Assembly: GCF_001623875.1 (NCBI RefSeq)
Contig: NZ_LWAE01000005.1
Span: 372,001-436,000 of the forward strand
Direction: 5' to 3'
Length of the DNA stretch: 64,000 nucleotides
Source of the DNA: Clostridium magnum DSM 2767
GTDB lineage: Bacteria; Bacillota; Clostridia; Clostridiales; Clostridiaceae
The position numbers were made by a program, and so were the translations under genes. Below the pieces are notes generated by a model. It was given only the letters and a program-made list of their open reading frames with translations. It ran no database searches and was not told where the DNA came from. Below are positions 1 through 7,332 of the stretch, piece by piece. Positions within the stretch are counted from its first letter, which is position 1. The number at the start of each line of letters is the position of its first letter.

Positions 1-282
1 ACAAAGGGATACATAAAATTAAATGGGAGTATAAATCAATGTTCATCCTTCGAGATTGAGGTTGGTGGCAGACTTGAAACTTATAACGAACAGCAATTTT
101 CAAATAGGATGGTTTATGAGATAATAGATTTTAATGATATATACCATAGTGGTGATTTGAAAAAGTGTCATCAGCTGTTAGAACATTCTCTGAGGGTTGT
201 AGAAACAGTAGTAACGGCAAGAAAAGAAGCGGGAATTGTATTTCCAGCGGATAAGAAACAGTTAAATTATTTTTTCAATTAA
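1..282 (+). CDS. Gfo/Idh/MocA-family oxidoreductase, C-terminal fragment
   Basis: The reading frame is open from the first base and stops with TAA at 280-282, giving the last 93 residues of a protein whose start lies outside the window. The tail carries features typical of the substrate-binding C-terminal half of NAD(P)-dependent Gfo/Idh/MocA oxidoreductases: a TKGYIKL strand near the beginning and a final helix reading EHSLRVVETVVTARKEAGI followed by VFPAD. The catalytic and nucleotide-binding parts are not visible, so the substrate cannot be guessed. A small hairpin with a T-run follows at 323-344. The family assignment rests on pattern memory of this C-terminal signature only. Confidence 0.65.
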   Translation, partial: TKGYIKLNGSINQCSSFEIEVGGRLETYNEQQFSNRMVYEIIDFNDIYHSGDLKKCHQLLEHSLRVVETVVTARKEAGIVFPADKKQLNYFFN

Positions 283-322
283 TATATTTATCCGGTAGCT
301 ACCATATTTTAAGATTTCATCT

Positions 323-344
323 AAGAACTCCATAAGTTCTTTTT
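323..344 (+). terminator. Rho-independent terminator, weak
   Basis: The 7-bp arms AAGAACT (323-329) and AGTTCTT (335-341) enclose the loop CCATA and run into a T-stretch. It ends the oxidoreductase gene. A second inverted repeat (TAGTAAGG 369-376 and CCTTACTA 396-403) follows and may serve the convergent amidohydrolase. Confidence 0.5.
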
Positions 345-433
345 CACTCTATTAAAATTTAAGTTAAGTAGTAAGGACACAGAAATTAGGGTTGACCTTA
401 CTATTTAATTTTATATTGCTATAATTCTAAATC

Positions 434-1228
434 CTATTGTCTTAGTAAATTCAATATGTTGCCTCCTAGTACTAGTTCAGATACTCTTTTATCTGGGCTG
501 ATCTTTTCAATCATTTTTCTAAATATTAGAGGGTTGCCATAAGGGGCATCTGAACTGAATAATGTACGTTCAGGTAATTCTTTAATTGCTATGGTAGGTG
601 CTAAAATTGTATAGGTAGCTGATAAGTCTAAATAAATACTATGATTTTCTTTAGCAAGCTTTATTACATCAATCCAATGAATGCCGCCTATATGCCCTAA
701 TATCAATGGAACTTTAGGGTATTTCTTAGCTAATTGTACCAGTTCCTTAATATCCTTAAGATTCAAAGGATGGAAAGTATGAACCCATATTGGTAGGCAG
801 CCTAAATCATCAGAAGTCTGAAAGACTACTTCTAAATATTTTACCTTTCCAGAGGCTGGTGAAAATTCTCCTAAACCGTAAAAGTTGTTTTTAATTACAT
901 GGTCATTTATCCAATCTGCTGTTTCATTATATGATAAAGATAATGGTACAAGGCCGAAACCTATAAATTTTGATGGGTTTTTATTTATGACTTCCTTTAA
1001 CACTGCAGTATTACTTTTAATGTTTTTAATTCTTTCATCTAATGAATTATTACTAGCCAATACATTATTTAATACAGCTAGTTCTTTTTCTAATGATTTT
1101 AAATCGTCAGCTCTTTCAGGAGGGGGCGTTGTACAAAATAATATAGTCTTATCTACTCCTGCTTCCTCCATTAATAGTATTTGTTTTTCTGTTGGTAATA
1201 TCACATGAGCATGGCTATCAATTATCAT
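434..1228 (-). CDS. Amidohydrolase family protein (amidohydrolase 2, TIM-barrel metal hydrolase)
   Basis: This 264-residue protein starts MIIDSHAHV, the metal-binding D-x-H-x-H strand of the amidohydrolase_2 superfamily. Later motifs fit the fold: WVHTFHP near residue 150, LGHIGG near 180 and a terminal FSSDAPYG carrying the metal-binding Asp. The family hydrolyses or decarboxylates small cyclic or carboxylated substrates; which one cannot be read from the sequence. The ATG is preceded by GAGAGGATG at a good distance. The gene diverges from an HxlR-type regulator with about 150 bp between them, so that regulator is a candidate controller. No signal peptide is seen, so it is probably cytoplasmic. 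Confidence 0.85.
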   Translation of the reverse strand: MIIDSHAHVILPTEKQILLMEEAGVDKTILFCTTPPPERADDLKSLEKELAVLNNVLASNNSLDERIKNIKSNTAVLKEVINKNPSKFIGFGLVPLSLSYNETADWINDHVIKNNFYGLGEFSPASGKVKYLEVVFQTSDDLGCLPIWVHTFHPLNLKDIKELVQLAKKYPKVPLILGHIGGIHWIDVIKLAKENHSIYLDLSATYTILAPTIAIKELPERTLFSSDAPYGNPLIFRKMIEKISPDKRVSELVLGGNILNLLRQ

Positions 1229-1339
1229 TTAAAACATCCTCTCTAAAAATTAATAAGTTTTTATATTCTATTTAGAAGAATATCATCAATAATAATTCAT
1301 TTAAAGTACGCACAAATTTGAAATGGAGTGTAATAAATG

Positions 1340-1357
1340 ATACTATCAAATTAGTAT
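1340..1357. promoter_or_regulatory. Inverted repeat upstream of hxlR-type gene, candidate operator
   Basis: ATACTA (1340-1345) and TAGTAT (1352-1357) form a perfect dyad with a 6-nt spacer, between the divergent amidohydrolase and HxlR-family genes. It resembles the TACT...AGTA dyads bound by DUF24/HxlR-type repressors such as YodB of Bacillus, though with different spacing. Binding is inferred. Confidence 0.5.
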
Positions 1358-1381
1358 TTTATATTTTTAGGAGAATAAAAA

Positions 1382-1729
1382 ATGGCAAAATCAAAAAGTT
1401 TAATAGTAGAATGTCCTATGGATGTAGCCATAAGTATATTAAGCGGTAAATGGAAAATATCAATTCTCTGGCATCTAACAAGAGGGATACTAAGATTTAA
1501 TGAATTACAGAGAATGCTACAGGATATTACTCAAAAGACTCTAACACTCCAATTGAGGGAATTAGAAAGAGATGGTATAATTTATAGAAAAGTTTATGCA
1601 GAAGTCCCGCCAAAAGTTGAATATGGTCTTACCGAACTAGGAGAAAGCATGAAACCTATTCTAAATTCAATGTGTGAGTGGGGTAAGTTTTACCAGAAAT
1701 CTAAGGATACAGAGGTTTTAGAGATATAA
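1382..1729 (+). CDS. HxlR/DUF24-family transcriptional regulator
   Basis: This 115-residue protein has the hallmark HxlR winged-helix sequence. CPMDVAISILSGKWKISILW is the N-terminal helix with the conserved Cys, then come LRFNELQRML (recognition region), a T-x-QLREL helix-turn-helix segment, DGII-R and a PPKVEYGLTELG wing. Members such as HxlR, YodB and QorR sense aldehydes, quinones or disulfide stress through the N-terminal Cys. Cys11 is present here, so redox sensing is possible but unproven. A good RBS (AGGAG) lies upstream, and a dyad at 1340-1357 suggests autoregulation and control of the divergent amidohydrolase. The NUDIX gene follows 35 bp downstream and may be co-transcribed. Confidence 0.9.
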   Translation: MAKSKSLIVECPMDVAISILSGKWKISILWHLTRGILRFNELQRMLQDITQKTLTLQLRELERDGIIYRKVYAEVPPKVEYGLTELGESMKPILNSMCEWGKFYQKSKDTEVLEI

Positions 1730-1764
1730 TAATCTATGCCTTATATGATGAAAGGAGGGGCAAT

Positions 1765-2346
1765 ATGAATTGGACTGATTCAATAAAAACATATAATCCT
1801 TATAATGAACAAGAGGAAAAAGATAGAGAAATAATTCTAAAGTGTATAGATAAATTCCATAATATTTTAACTAGAGAGAATGAAATTGCTCATATAACAA
1901 GCTCAGCCTTTGTACTAAATAAAACAAAAGATAAGGTGTTAATGGTACACCATAATATATATAATTCATGGTCATGGACAGGTGGTCATGCAGATGGAGA
2001 AGAAGATTTACTGGCTGTGGCAATTAGAGAAGTGAGGGAAGAAACTGGCGTAAATAATATTCGACCTGTTAGTTCGGATATATTTTCCCTGGATATACTA
2101 ACTGTATTAGGGCATGTAAAAAGAGGAAAATATGTTGCTCCACATTTACACTTGTCAGTTGCCTATTTAGTAGAAGCTGATGAAAGTGAACTGCTTATTA
2201 TTAAGGAAGATGAAAATAGCGGTGTTAAATGGATTCCAATAGAGGAAGTAAATGCATATTCAAATGAACCACATATGCAGAAAGTATATAGTAAGTTAAT
2301 ATCTAAAATTAAAGAATTAAAGAGAAAATGCCAAGATAAGCTTTAG
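1765..2346 (+). CDS. NUDIX hydrolase
   Basis: This 193-residue protein contains a complete Nudix box, G-x5-E-x7-REVREETGV, at about residues 73-95, which binds divalent metal and cleaves nucleoside diphosphates linked to another moiety. The N-terminal part up to the box is longer than in minimal MutT proteins and has a helical region, as in many clostridial NUDIX proteins of unknown substrate. The RBS AAAGGAGGGG sits just before the ATG. The gene follows the HxlR regulator closely. Substrate specificity cannot be inferred. Confidence 0.9.
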   Translation: MNWTDSIKTYNPYNEQEEKDREIILKCIDKFHNILTRENEIAHITSSAFVLNKTKDKVLMVHHNIYNSWSWTGGHADGEEDLLAVAIREVREETGVNNIRPVSSDIFSLDILTVLGHVKRGKYVAPHLHLSVAYLVEADESELLIIKEDENSGVKWIPIEEVNAYSNEPHMQKVYSKLISKIKELKRKCQDKL

Positions 2347-2368
2347 CTTTGAAAAATAGAAGGGAGGA

Positions 2369-2439
2369 GTTACGTTAAAACAAGTGATACTATAGTAGAT
2401 TTGTAATATTATTATAGAGCTTTGTAAGTTTTACGTAAC
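2369..2439. repeat. Imperfect inverted repeat with an orphan Shine-Dalgarno
   Basis: GTTACGTTAAAAC (2369-2381) and GTTTTACGTAAC (2428-2439) are complementary apart from one bulged T. The left arm directly follows AAGGGAGGAG, an SD-like sequence with no usable start codon after it. This could be an untranslated leader structure for the acetyltransferase gene or a remnant of a lost small gene. Confidence 0.35.
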
Positions 2440-2447
2440 GGAAGACG

Positions 2448-2957
2448 ATGACTATTAAAGAAGAGATGATAATTAGAGATGCAAAATTTGAGGATTTGCC
2501 TAGTATTGTAGATATTTATAATTCCACAATACCTGGACGAATGGTTACTGCTGATACGGAACCTGTAACCGTTGAAAGTAAAGAAAAGTGGTTTTATGAC
2601 CACTGTCCAAATAAGAGACCAATGTGGATTATAGAAAAAGATAACAAAATTTGTGGTTGGCTAAGCTTTCAATCCTTTTATGGAAGACCGGCATATAATG
2701 CGACAGCAGAGCTTAGTATCTATATCTCAGATAATTATCGAAGAAAAGGACTTGGTCATATTTTTATGGAAAGGGCAATTGACATTTGTCCTAAACTAGG
2801 CATAAACACTCTTCTTGGCTTTATTTTCAGCCATAATGAACCAAGTCTAAAATTATTCCAAAAATATGGATTTGAAAGCTGGGGACAGCTACCTAGGGTT
2901 GCCGTACTGGATGGTATTGAGAGAGATTTAACTATTGTAGGTAAGAGAGTTTATTAA
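2448..2957 (+). CDS. GNAT-family N-acetyltransferase (phosphinothricin acetyltransferase-like)
   Basis: The 169-residue product matches the Pat/Bar subgroup of GNAT enzymes: IRDAKFEDLPSIVDIYN at the N terminus, the acetyl-CoA-binding motif RRKGLGHIFMERAI in the centre, and a C-terminal HNEPSLKLFQKYGFESWG, the usual N-x-x-S-x-x-L-x-x-x-x-GF signature. The family acetylates small amines such as phosphinothricin or methionine derivatives with acetyl-CoA. The true substrate is unknown. The start is uncertain. ATG 2448 has only a weak GGAAG upstream, and an in-frame ATG at 2466 would begin MIIRDAKF, typical for the family. Confidence 0.88.
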   Translation: MTIKEEMIIRDAKFEDLPSIVDIYNSTIPGRMVTADTEPVTVESKEKWFYDHCPNKRPMWIIEKDNKICGWLSFQSFYGRPAYNATAELSIYISDNYRRKGLGHIFMERAIDICPKLGINTLLGFIFSHNEPSLKLFQKYGFESWGQLPRVAVLDGIERDLTIVGKRVY

Positions 2958-3000
2958 TAATGATTTTATAATATTGTAGTATTTAAGGGGTGAGGTAAAA

Positions 3001-3765
3001 ATGCGTAATAAAGTTGAGACCATGATAAAGGAATTTGTAAAACATTATGCTGAATCAAAAGGTTTTAAAACTAAATGGAAAGAACCTTTAATAGCTTATG
3101 CTGATGCTGAGGATAAAATGTTTTATGAACTAAAGGTGGTTGTAAGTTATTCCCATGCTTTACCAAAAGATTTTTTACAAGAGGCTAAGACAGTAATAAC
3201 TTACTTCATTCCTTTTGATGATACAGTAATTAGAAGTAATATTGATGGGAGGGAATCTTCAAGAGTATGGGCAATAGCTTACATAGAAACGAATCAACTT
3301 ATAGCCGATCTAAATACCTATATAAATGAAGAGCTTAAGAATATGGGGTTTAACGGAACTATTATTCCAGCAACACATAATTTTGATAAGAGAAAATTAA
3401 TTAGCGACTGGTCCCATAGACATGTTGCATTTATAGCAGGGCTTGGAAGTTTTGGGTTAAATAATATGCTTATTACGGACAAAGGATGTTGTGGCAGAAT
3501 TGGTAGTTTAGTAACAGATTTAAAGATAGAATCTTCAGAAAGAAAAAATAGAGAATACTGTTTATTTAGGCATAATGGTACTTGTAAAAAGTGTATAGAT
3601 AGATGTGTAAATGATGCTTTAAAGGTGGACTGTTATGATAGACATAAGTGTTATGAAATCTGCCTGAATAATGATAAAGTTCATTTAGATATTGGGCTAA
3701 CAGATGTTTGTGGAAAATGCTTAGTTGGTATACCATGCTCTACAATAAATCCTGTAAAAAAATAG
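3001..3765 (+). CDS. QueG-like Fe-S protein (short epoxyqueuosine reductase homologue)
   Basis: This 254-residue protein resembles COG1600 (epoxyqueuosine reductase). The N-terminal DUF1730-like part includes AGLGSFGLNNMLITDKGCCGRIGSLVTD (about residues 145-172), followed by ferredoxin-like cysteines C-x2-C-x3-C near residue 200 and a second group ending CGKCLVGIPC. QueG itself is longer and carries HEAT-like repeats that are absent here, so the protein may be a functional variant or act on another substrate. It should bind two 4Fe-4S clusters, and possibly a corrinoid as in QueG, in the cytoplasm. The RBS AAGGGGTGAGG is strong. A clear terminator follows at 3857-3892. Confidence 0.75.
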   Translation: MRNKVETMIKEFVKHYAESKGFKTKWKEPLIAYADAEDKMFYELKVVVSYSHALPKDFLQEAKTVITYFIPFDDTVIRSNIDGRESSRVWAIAYIETNQLIADLNTYINEELKNMGFNGTIIPATHNFDKRKLISDWSHRHVAFIAGLGSFGLNNMLITDKGCCGRIGSLVTDLKIESSERKNREYCLFRHNGTCKKCIDRCVNDALKVDCYDRHKCYEICLNNDKVHLDIGLTDVCGKCLVGIPCSTINPVKK

Positions 3766-3856
3766 CTTCAGCTATTGGATTAGTCTTTAAGCTTTTATAG
3801 TAAAACCTATAACTTATACTCTACCTCAAAAGGAATAGAGATAGTTAGATTTTTAG

Positions 3857-3892
3857 AATCAGTTACTAGAAACTTAGTAGCTGATTATTTTC
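3857..3892 (+). terminator. Rho-independent terminator
   Basis: The 12-bp arms AATCAGTTACTA (3857-3868) and TAGTAGCTGATT (3875-3886), with one G-U pair and the loop GAAACT, are followed by ATTTTCTTT. The core closely resembles that of the terminator at 5533-5570. Confidence 0.75.
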
Positions 3893-3986
3893 TTTATCTG
3901 ATGGTTGTGTAAAATTTGTATCCATACACTTTATTTTTTATATTAGTTAGAATATAATAGAAAGAATGAGAAAAGGCGGTGTTATA

Positions 3987-4817
3987 GTGAGCTTAAATAA
4001 ACAGAAGAGGATTGCTGTTATAAATGATGTTACTGGCTTCGGACGATGCTCTGTAGCAGTGGCCTTACCTATTATATCAGCAATGAAAATACAATGTTGT
4101 CCATTACCTACTGCAATATTATCTGCCCACACAGGATTTTCAAGTTTCTTTTTTGATGATTATACTCCTCATATGAGAGATTATATCAATAATTGGAAAG
4201 AACTTAATTTGGAGTTTGATGGAATCTGTACTGGATTCTTAGGTTCAAAAGAACAAATTGATATTGTTGTAGAGTTTTTAGAAAACTTTAAAACAGAAAA
4301 TACTACTGTTATGGTTGATCCAGTTATGGGTGATTATGGACAACTTTATTCTACATATACACAGGAAATGTGTGATGAAATGAAAAAATTAATTAAGTAT
4401 GCAGATGTAATGACTCCAAATCTTACTGAAGCCTGCAGGCTTCTTGATATTCCTTATCCAGATAGAATATTAAATCCAGAGGAACTTGAAGAAATTGCTA
4501 AAGAACTTTGTAAAAAAGGTCCAAATAAAATTGTAATAACTGGGCTACAACATAATGGGAACATAGGAAACTTTGTATATGAAACAGGAAAACCCAATTC
4601 GATTATAGGTGTAAAGAAAATTGGTGAGGATCGTTCAGGCACTGGAGATGTATTTACTTCTATTGTAGCCTCCAATATAGTAAAAGGAGTAGATCTTGTC
4701 ACTGCTGTAAAAAAGGCTGCAAATTTTATTAGTAAAGCTATTGATTATACTTCTAAAATAGGTACTCCAGTACATGAAGGTATTTGTTTTGAAGAATATT
4801 TGACAGAGCTTAAATAA
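3987..4817 (+). CDS. Pyridoxamine/pyridoxal kinase (PdxY/PdxK family)
   Basis: The ribokinase-fold protein phosphorylates pyridoxal or pyridoxamine with ATP in the vitamin B6 salvage pathway. Visible motifs are INDVTGFGRCS at the N terminus, LSAHTG near residue 40, MVDPVMGDYGQLY near 110, TPNLTEACRLL and the anion-hole/catalytic GTGDVFTS near 215. Length (276 residues) fits the family. I prefer the GTG start at 3987 (MSLNKQKRI) because AAAGGCGGTG lies 6-7 nt upstream. An in-frame ATG at 3966 would add seven residues and overlap this RBS. The gene stands between terminators and is followed 60 bp later by a radical SAM gene that may be co-transcribed. Confidence 0.9.
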   Translation: MSLNKQKRIAVINDVTGFGRCSVAVALPIISAMKIQCCPLPTAILSAHTGFSSFFFDDYTPHMRDYINNWKELNLEFDGICTGFLGSKEQIDIVVEFLENFKTENTTVMVDPVMGDYGQLYSTYTQEMCDEMKKLIKYADVMTPNLTEACRLLDIPYPDRILNPEELEEIAKELCKKGPNKIVITGLQHNGNIGNFVYETGKPNSIIGVKKIGEDRSGTGDVFTSIVASNIVKGVDLVTAVKKAANFISKAIDYTSKIGTPVHEGICFEEYLTELK

Positions 4818-4877
4818 TTGTACATATATTGATTTACTATTGCTTTTAAATTAAAAAAGAAAAGAGGAAGATAAAAT

Positions 4878-5531
4878 ATGCTTATTTTATATACAGCTAA
4901 AAATGGTATTTATACCGATTTAAAAGACAGTTATACTAATGAAAAGGAATTAATTAACAAGAATATTTATGTTAACATAACTAATAGATGCCCTTGTGCC
5001 TGCACTTTTTGTTTAAGAAATACTAAGGAGTTAGATGAATCAAATAATTTATGGTTAGATACAGAACCTACTGTTCAGGAAATTACAGCAGAATTTGAAA
5101 AATATGATTTAAACAAGTTTAATGAAATTATATTCTGCGGATTTGGAGAACCCTTAGTTAGACTTGAGGATTTATTGGAAGTGGCAAAATATCTGAAAAA
5201 TAGAAATAGTAATATTAAAATTCGTGTAAATACAAATGGATTAGCAGATTTAGTTCATGGAAAGGAAACTGCTCCATTATTAAAAGGGCTAATTGATACT
5301 GTGTCTATAAGTCTTAACGCATCGAATGCTGAAGAATATCTAAATCTAACTCGCAGTAAATTTGGTATTGAATCTTATGACGCTATGCTGAAATTTGCAG
5401 TAGCTTGTAAAGATTATGTTCCAAATGTAGTTCTTACAGTAGTAGATTGCATTGGAAAAGAAGAAATAGATACTTGTCAAGCTATATGTGACAGAATTGG
5501 AGTGACTTTAAGAGTTCGTCCTTTTGAATAA
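4878..5531 (+). CDS. TatD-associated-type radical SAM protein
   Basis: This 217-residue protein starts MLILYTAKNGIY and has the canonical radical SAM cysteine motif C-x3-C-x2-C (CPCACTFC) near residue 39, followed by FCGFGEPL (the GGE-like SAM-binding strand) and VNTNGLAD. The overall layout matches the short radical SAM family often encoded next to TatD nucleases. No tatD gene is adjacent here, so it seems to stand alone. It lacks an additional C-terminal cluster domain. The reaction is unknown. The RBS AGAGGAAG precedes the ATG, and a strong terminator follows directly at 5533. Confidence 0.85.
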   Translation: MLILYTAKNGIYTDLKDSYTNEKELINKNIYVNITNRCPCACTFCLRNTKELDESNNLWLDTEPTVQEITAEFEKYDLNKFNEIIFCGFGEPLVRLEDLLEVAKYLKNRNSNIKIRVNTNGLADLVHGKETAPLLKGLIDTVSISLNASNAEEYLNLTRSKFGIESYDAMLKFAVACKDYVPNVVLTVVDCIGKEEIDTCQAICDRIGVTLRVRPFE

Positions 5532-5532
5532 A

Positions 5533-5570
5533 AATAATCGGTTACTATGATTTAGTAGCCGATTATTTTT
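5533..5570 (+). terminator. Strong Rho-independent terminator
   Basis: The 15-bp arms AATAATCGGTTACTA (5533-5547) and TAGTAGCCGATTATT (5553-5567), one G-U pair, enclose the 5-nt loop TGATT and end in TTTTT. The hairpin begins two bases after the radical SAM stop codon. Confidence 0.9.
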
Positions 5571-5707
5571 ATGTAGTATTTTAACTAGCAACTTGGAATA
5601 TATGTTATAATTTTCATGTCACTAAATTAAAGCTATATTCAGCAGCAGACTTAGATATATTTTAGTAAGTGAAAAAGCTAAAATTACATAAAGATAGGAG
5701 TACTATT

Positions 5708-6043
5708 ATGGAGATTCTTAAATCAATATTTTATTTTGTATTGGCAGGAGTATTTGAGATTGGTGGAGGATATTTAGTATGGTTATGGATAAGAGATGGC
5801 AAAAGCATATGGTATGGTTTAGCTGGAGCTATAAGTTTGATTATCTATGGAATAGTTCCAACGCTGCAGCCACCAAGCGCTAGCTTTGGACGAGTATATG
5901 CAGCATATGGTGGAATATTTATTGTTCTTTCAATTCTGTGGGGATGGAAGATAGATAATATCATACCTGATAAGTTTGACCTAATTGGAGGAATTGTAGC
6001 GCTTATAGGAGTTTTAATAATTATGTATTACCCAAGAGGTTAA
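5708..6043 (+). CDS. YnfA/UPF0060 family small membrane protein
   Basis: This 111-residue hydrophobic protein has four predicted membrane segments and the family signatures [12 protein letters not shown] at the N terminus and [12 protein letters not shown] in the third segment. Family members are related to small multidrug resistance transporters, but their substrate is mostly unestablished. I choose ATG 5708 because AGGAG is placed 8 nt upstream and the resulting length matches the family. A GTG at 5669 would add a charged, non-conserved stretch. The gene is single and bounded by terminators at 5533 and 6047. Confidence 0.9.
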   Translation: MEILKSIFYFVLAGVFEIGGGYLVWLWIRDGKSIWYGLAGAISLIIYGIVPTLQPPSASFGRVYAAYGGIFIVLSILWGWKIDNIIPDKFDLIGGIVALIGVLIIMYYPRG

Positions 6044-6046
6044 GTT

Positions 6047-6099
6047 AACTATAGATAGAGAAATTTAGTTGTTTAAGTTTTTCTATCTATAGTTGTTTA
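6047..6099 (+). terminator. Rho-independent terminator
   Basis: The 17-nt arms at 6047-6063 and 6078-6094 (core AACTATAGATAGA / TCTATCTATAGTT, one G-U pair) are followed by GTTTATTT. They end the YnfA-family gene. Confidence 0.75.
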
Positions 6100-6204
6100 T
6101 TTAGAATTTTTGATGATGCTAATTGTTTATAAGAATGTGATTTTTAAGGTAAGGACTACAGTGTTATGTGTATGTTTTTACCAGACATGGAAGAGGGTGT
6201 ATCT

Positions 6205-7101
6205 ATGTTAAGTGCTGTAATTGTAGATGATGAAATTCCTGTTCTTAATTTGCTGAAGATGTTTTTGCAAAAAACCGAACAGGTCAATATTTTAGGAGCT
6301 TATACCGAACCTAATGAGGCTCTTGAAAATATTATAAATATAAAACCAGACGTAGTATTTTTAGATATAGAAATGCCAGAGATGAACGGATTAGAGCTTG
6401 CAAGCCGTCTTATAGAGCAAAATGATGAATTAATGGTCGTATTTGTTACTGGTTACAATCAGTATGCTCTTGAAGCATTTCAGGTAAATGCACTGGGCTA
6501 TATATTGAAGCCTGTGAATCCAAATACAATACAAAAGTGTATTTCAAGACTTATTAAGCTTAGAACTCCTAAAAATGAGGAAAAAACTGAGGAAACAGAT
6601 AAAAAGATATACTGTTTTGGGGATTTTCAAGTATGTGGAAAGAATGGTGTGGTCAAATGGCCTACTCGAAAGGTAGAGGAAATGTTTGCGTACTTTATAG
6701 TTCATAGAGATTCCAATGTTGATGGTTATATACTGGGAGAGATTCTATGGCCAGAAGAAGAGCCAGATAAGATTAAGACAAATCTTCATACATCGCTTTA
6801 TAGACTTAGGAAAACCATCAAGGAAAACGGCTTGCCTATAGAAATTTCCTCAAAAAAAGGTGGAAAAGGAGTTTATAGATGCAGCTTAGGTAAATTTTCC
6901 TGTGATCTAATAAAATTTGAAAATGCAGCTTTAAAAAACATCACTATAAATAGAAGTAATATTGATGAGTTTGAAGAAATTTGCTTGCTATATAGAGATG
7001 ATTTATTTTCTGAAAAAAATTATGAATGGTGTGGAAATGAAAAAGAGTATTTGCAGAGATTTTATGCATATATGCTATTCAAAAAAATAGAGCTCTACTA
7101 A
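6205..7101 (+). CDS. Response regulator with SARP/BTAD-type output domain, C-terminus frameshifted
   Basis: The protein has an N-terminal receiver (DD at 8-9, phospho-acceptor D54 in VFLDIEMPEMNG, FVTGYNQYALEAF and the conserved Lys in ILKPVNP). A winged-helix of the SARP/OmpR type follows (FGDFQVCGKNG..., LHTSLYRLRK) and then the beginning of a bacterial transcriptional activation domain. I choose ATG 6205 because AGAGGGTG lies just upstream; ATG 6166 gives an unrelated 13-residue extension. The frame stops at 7101. Reading on in the +2 frame from the A7 run at 7081-7087 gives a further stretch ending at 7205 with FKEIGVQPQEETEKLFIKL, the usual end of BTAD domains. One extra A would restore the full protein. 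It pairs with the kinase downstream. Confidence 0.85.
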   Translation: MLSAVIVDDEIPVLNLLKMFLQKTEQVNILGAYTEPNEALENIINIKPDVVFLDIEMPEMNGLELASRLIEQNDELMVVFVTGYNQYALEAFQVNALGYILKPVNPNTIQKCISRLIKLRTPKNEEKTEETDKKIYCFGDFQVCGKNGVVKWPTRKVEEMFAYFIVHRDSNVDGYILGEILWPEEEPDKIKTNLHTSLYRLRKTIKENGLPIEISSKKGGKGVYRCSLGKFSCDLIKFENAALKNITINRSNIDEFEEICLLYRDDLFSEKNYEWCGNEKEYLQRFYAYMLFKKIELY

Positions 7102-7205
7102 TAAAATTTCATGAGGAATTTAAGTTAAAGTTGTTTAAAGAAATAGGAGTTCAACCACAGGAGGAAACAGAGAAACTTTTTATAAAGCTAGTTAACCAAT
7201 TATAA
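7102..7205 (+). other. Displaced C-terminal coding segment of the SARP-type response regulator
   Basis: In the +2 frame relative to the upstream gene, this stretch encodes about 36 residues including KLFKEIGVQPQEETEKLFIK, typical of the last helices of the BTAD domain, and stops at 7205. It lacks its own start and RBS. It is read as the lost tail of the preceding gene and lies 32 bp before the likely kinase start. Confidence 0.65.
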
Positions 7206-7332
7206 AATAGAAAAGTACACTTAGAGGAGGTGAAGGAGTGAAAAAAAACTTTCAGAAACAGGTACCTTTAAAGAGAAAAATAAAAGAGATACTCACTTTT
7301 GGGGCAAAAACAGAAAATATAGAATAATAAAT

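Noticed and set aside
885..1208. Plus-strand open frame opposite the amidohydrolase gene
   Set aside because: It lies wholly within a well-supported minus-strand gene, has no ribosome binding site and no recognisable motif.
3947..4132. Minus-strand small frame overlapping the pyridoxal kinase gene
   Set aside because: Shadow of a conserved coding region without its own RBS or family features.
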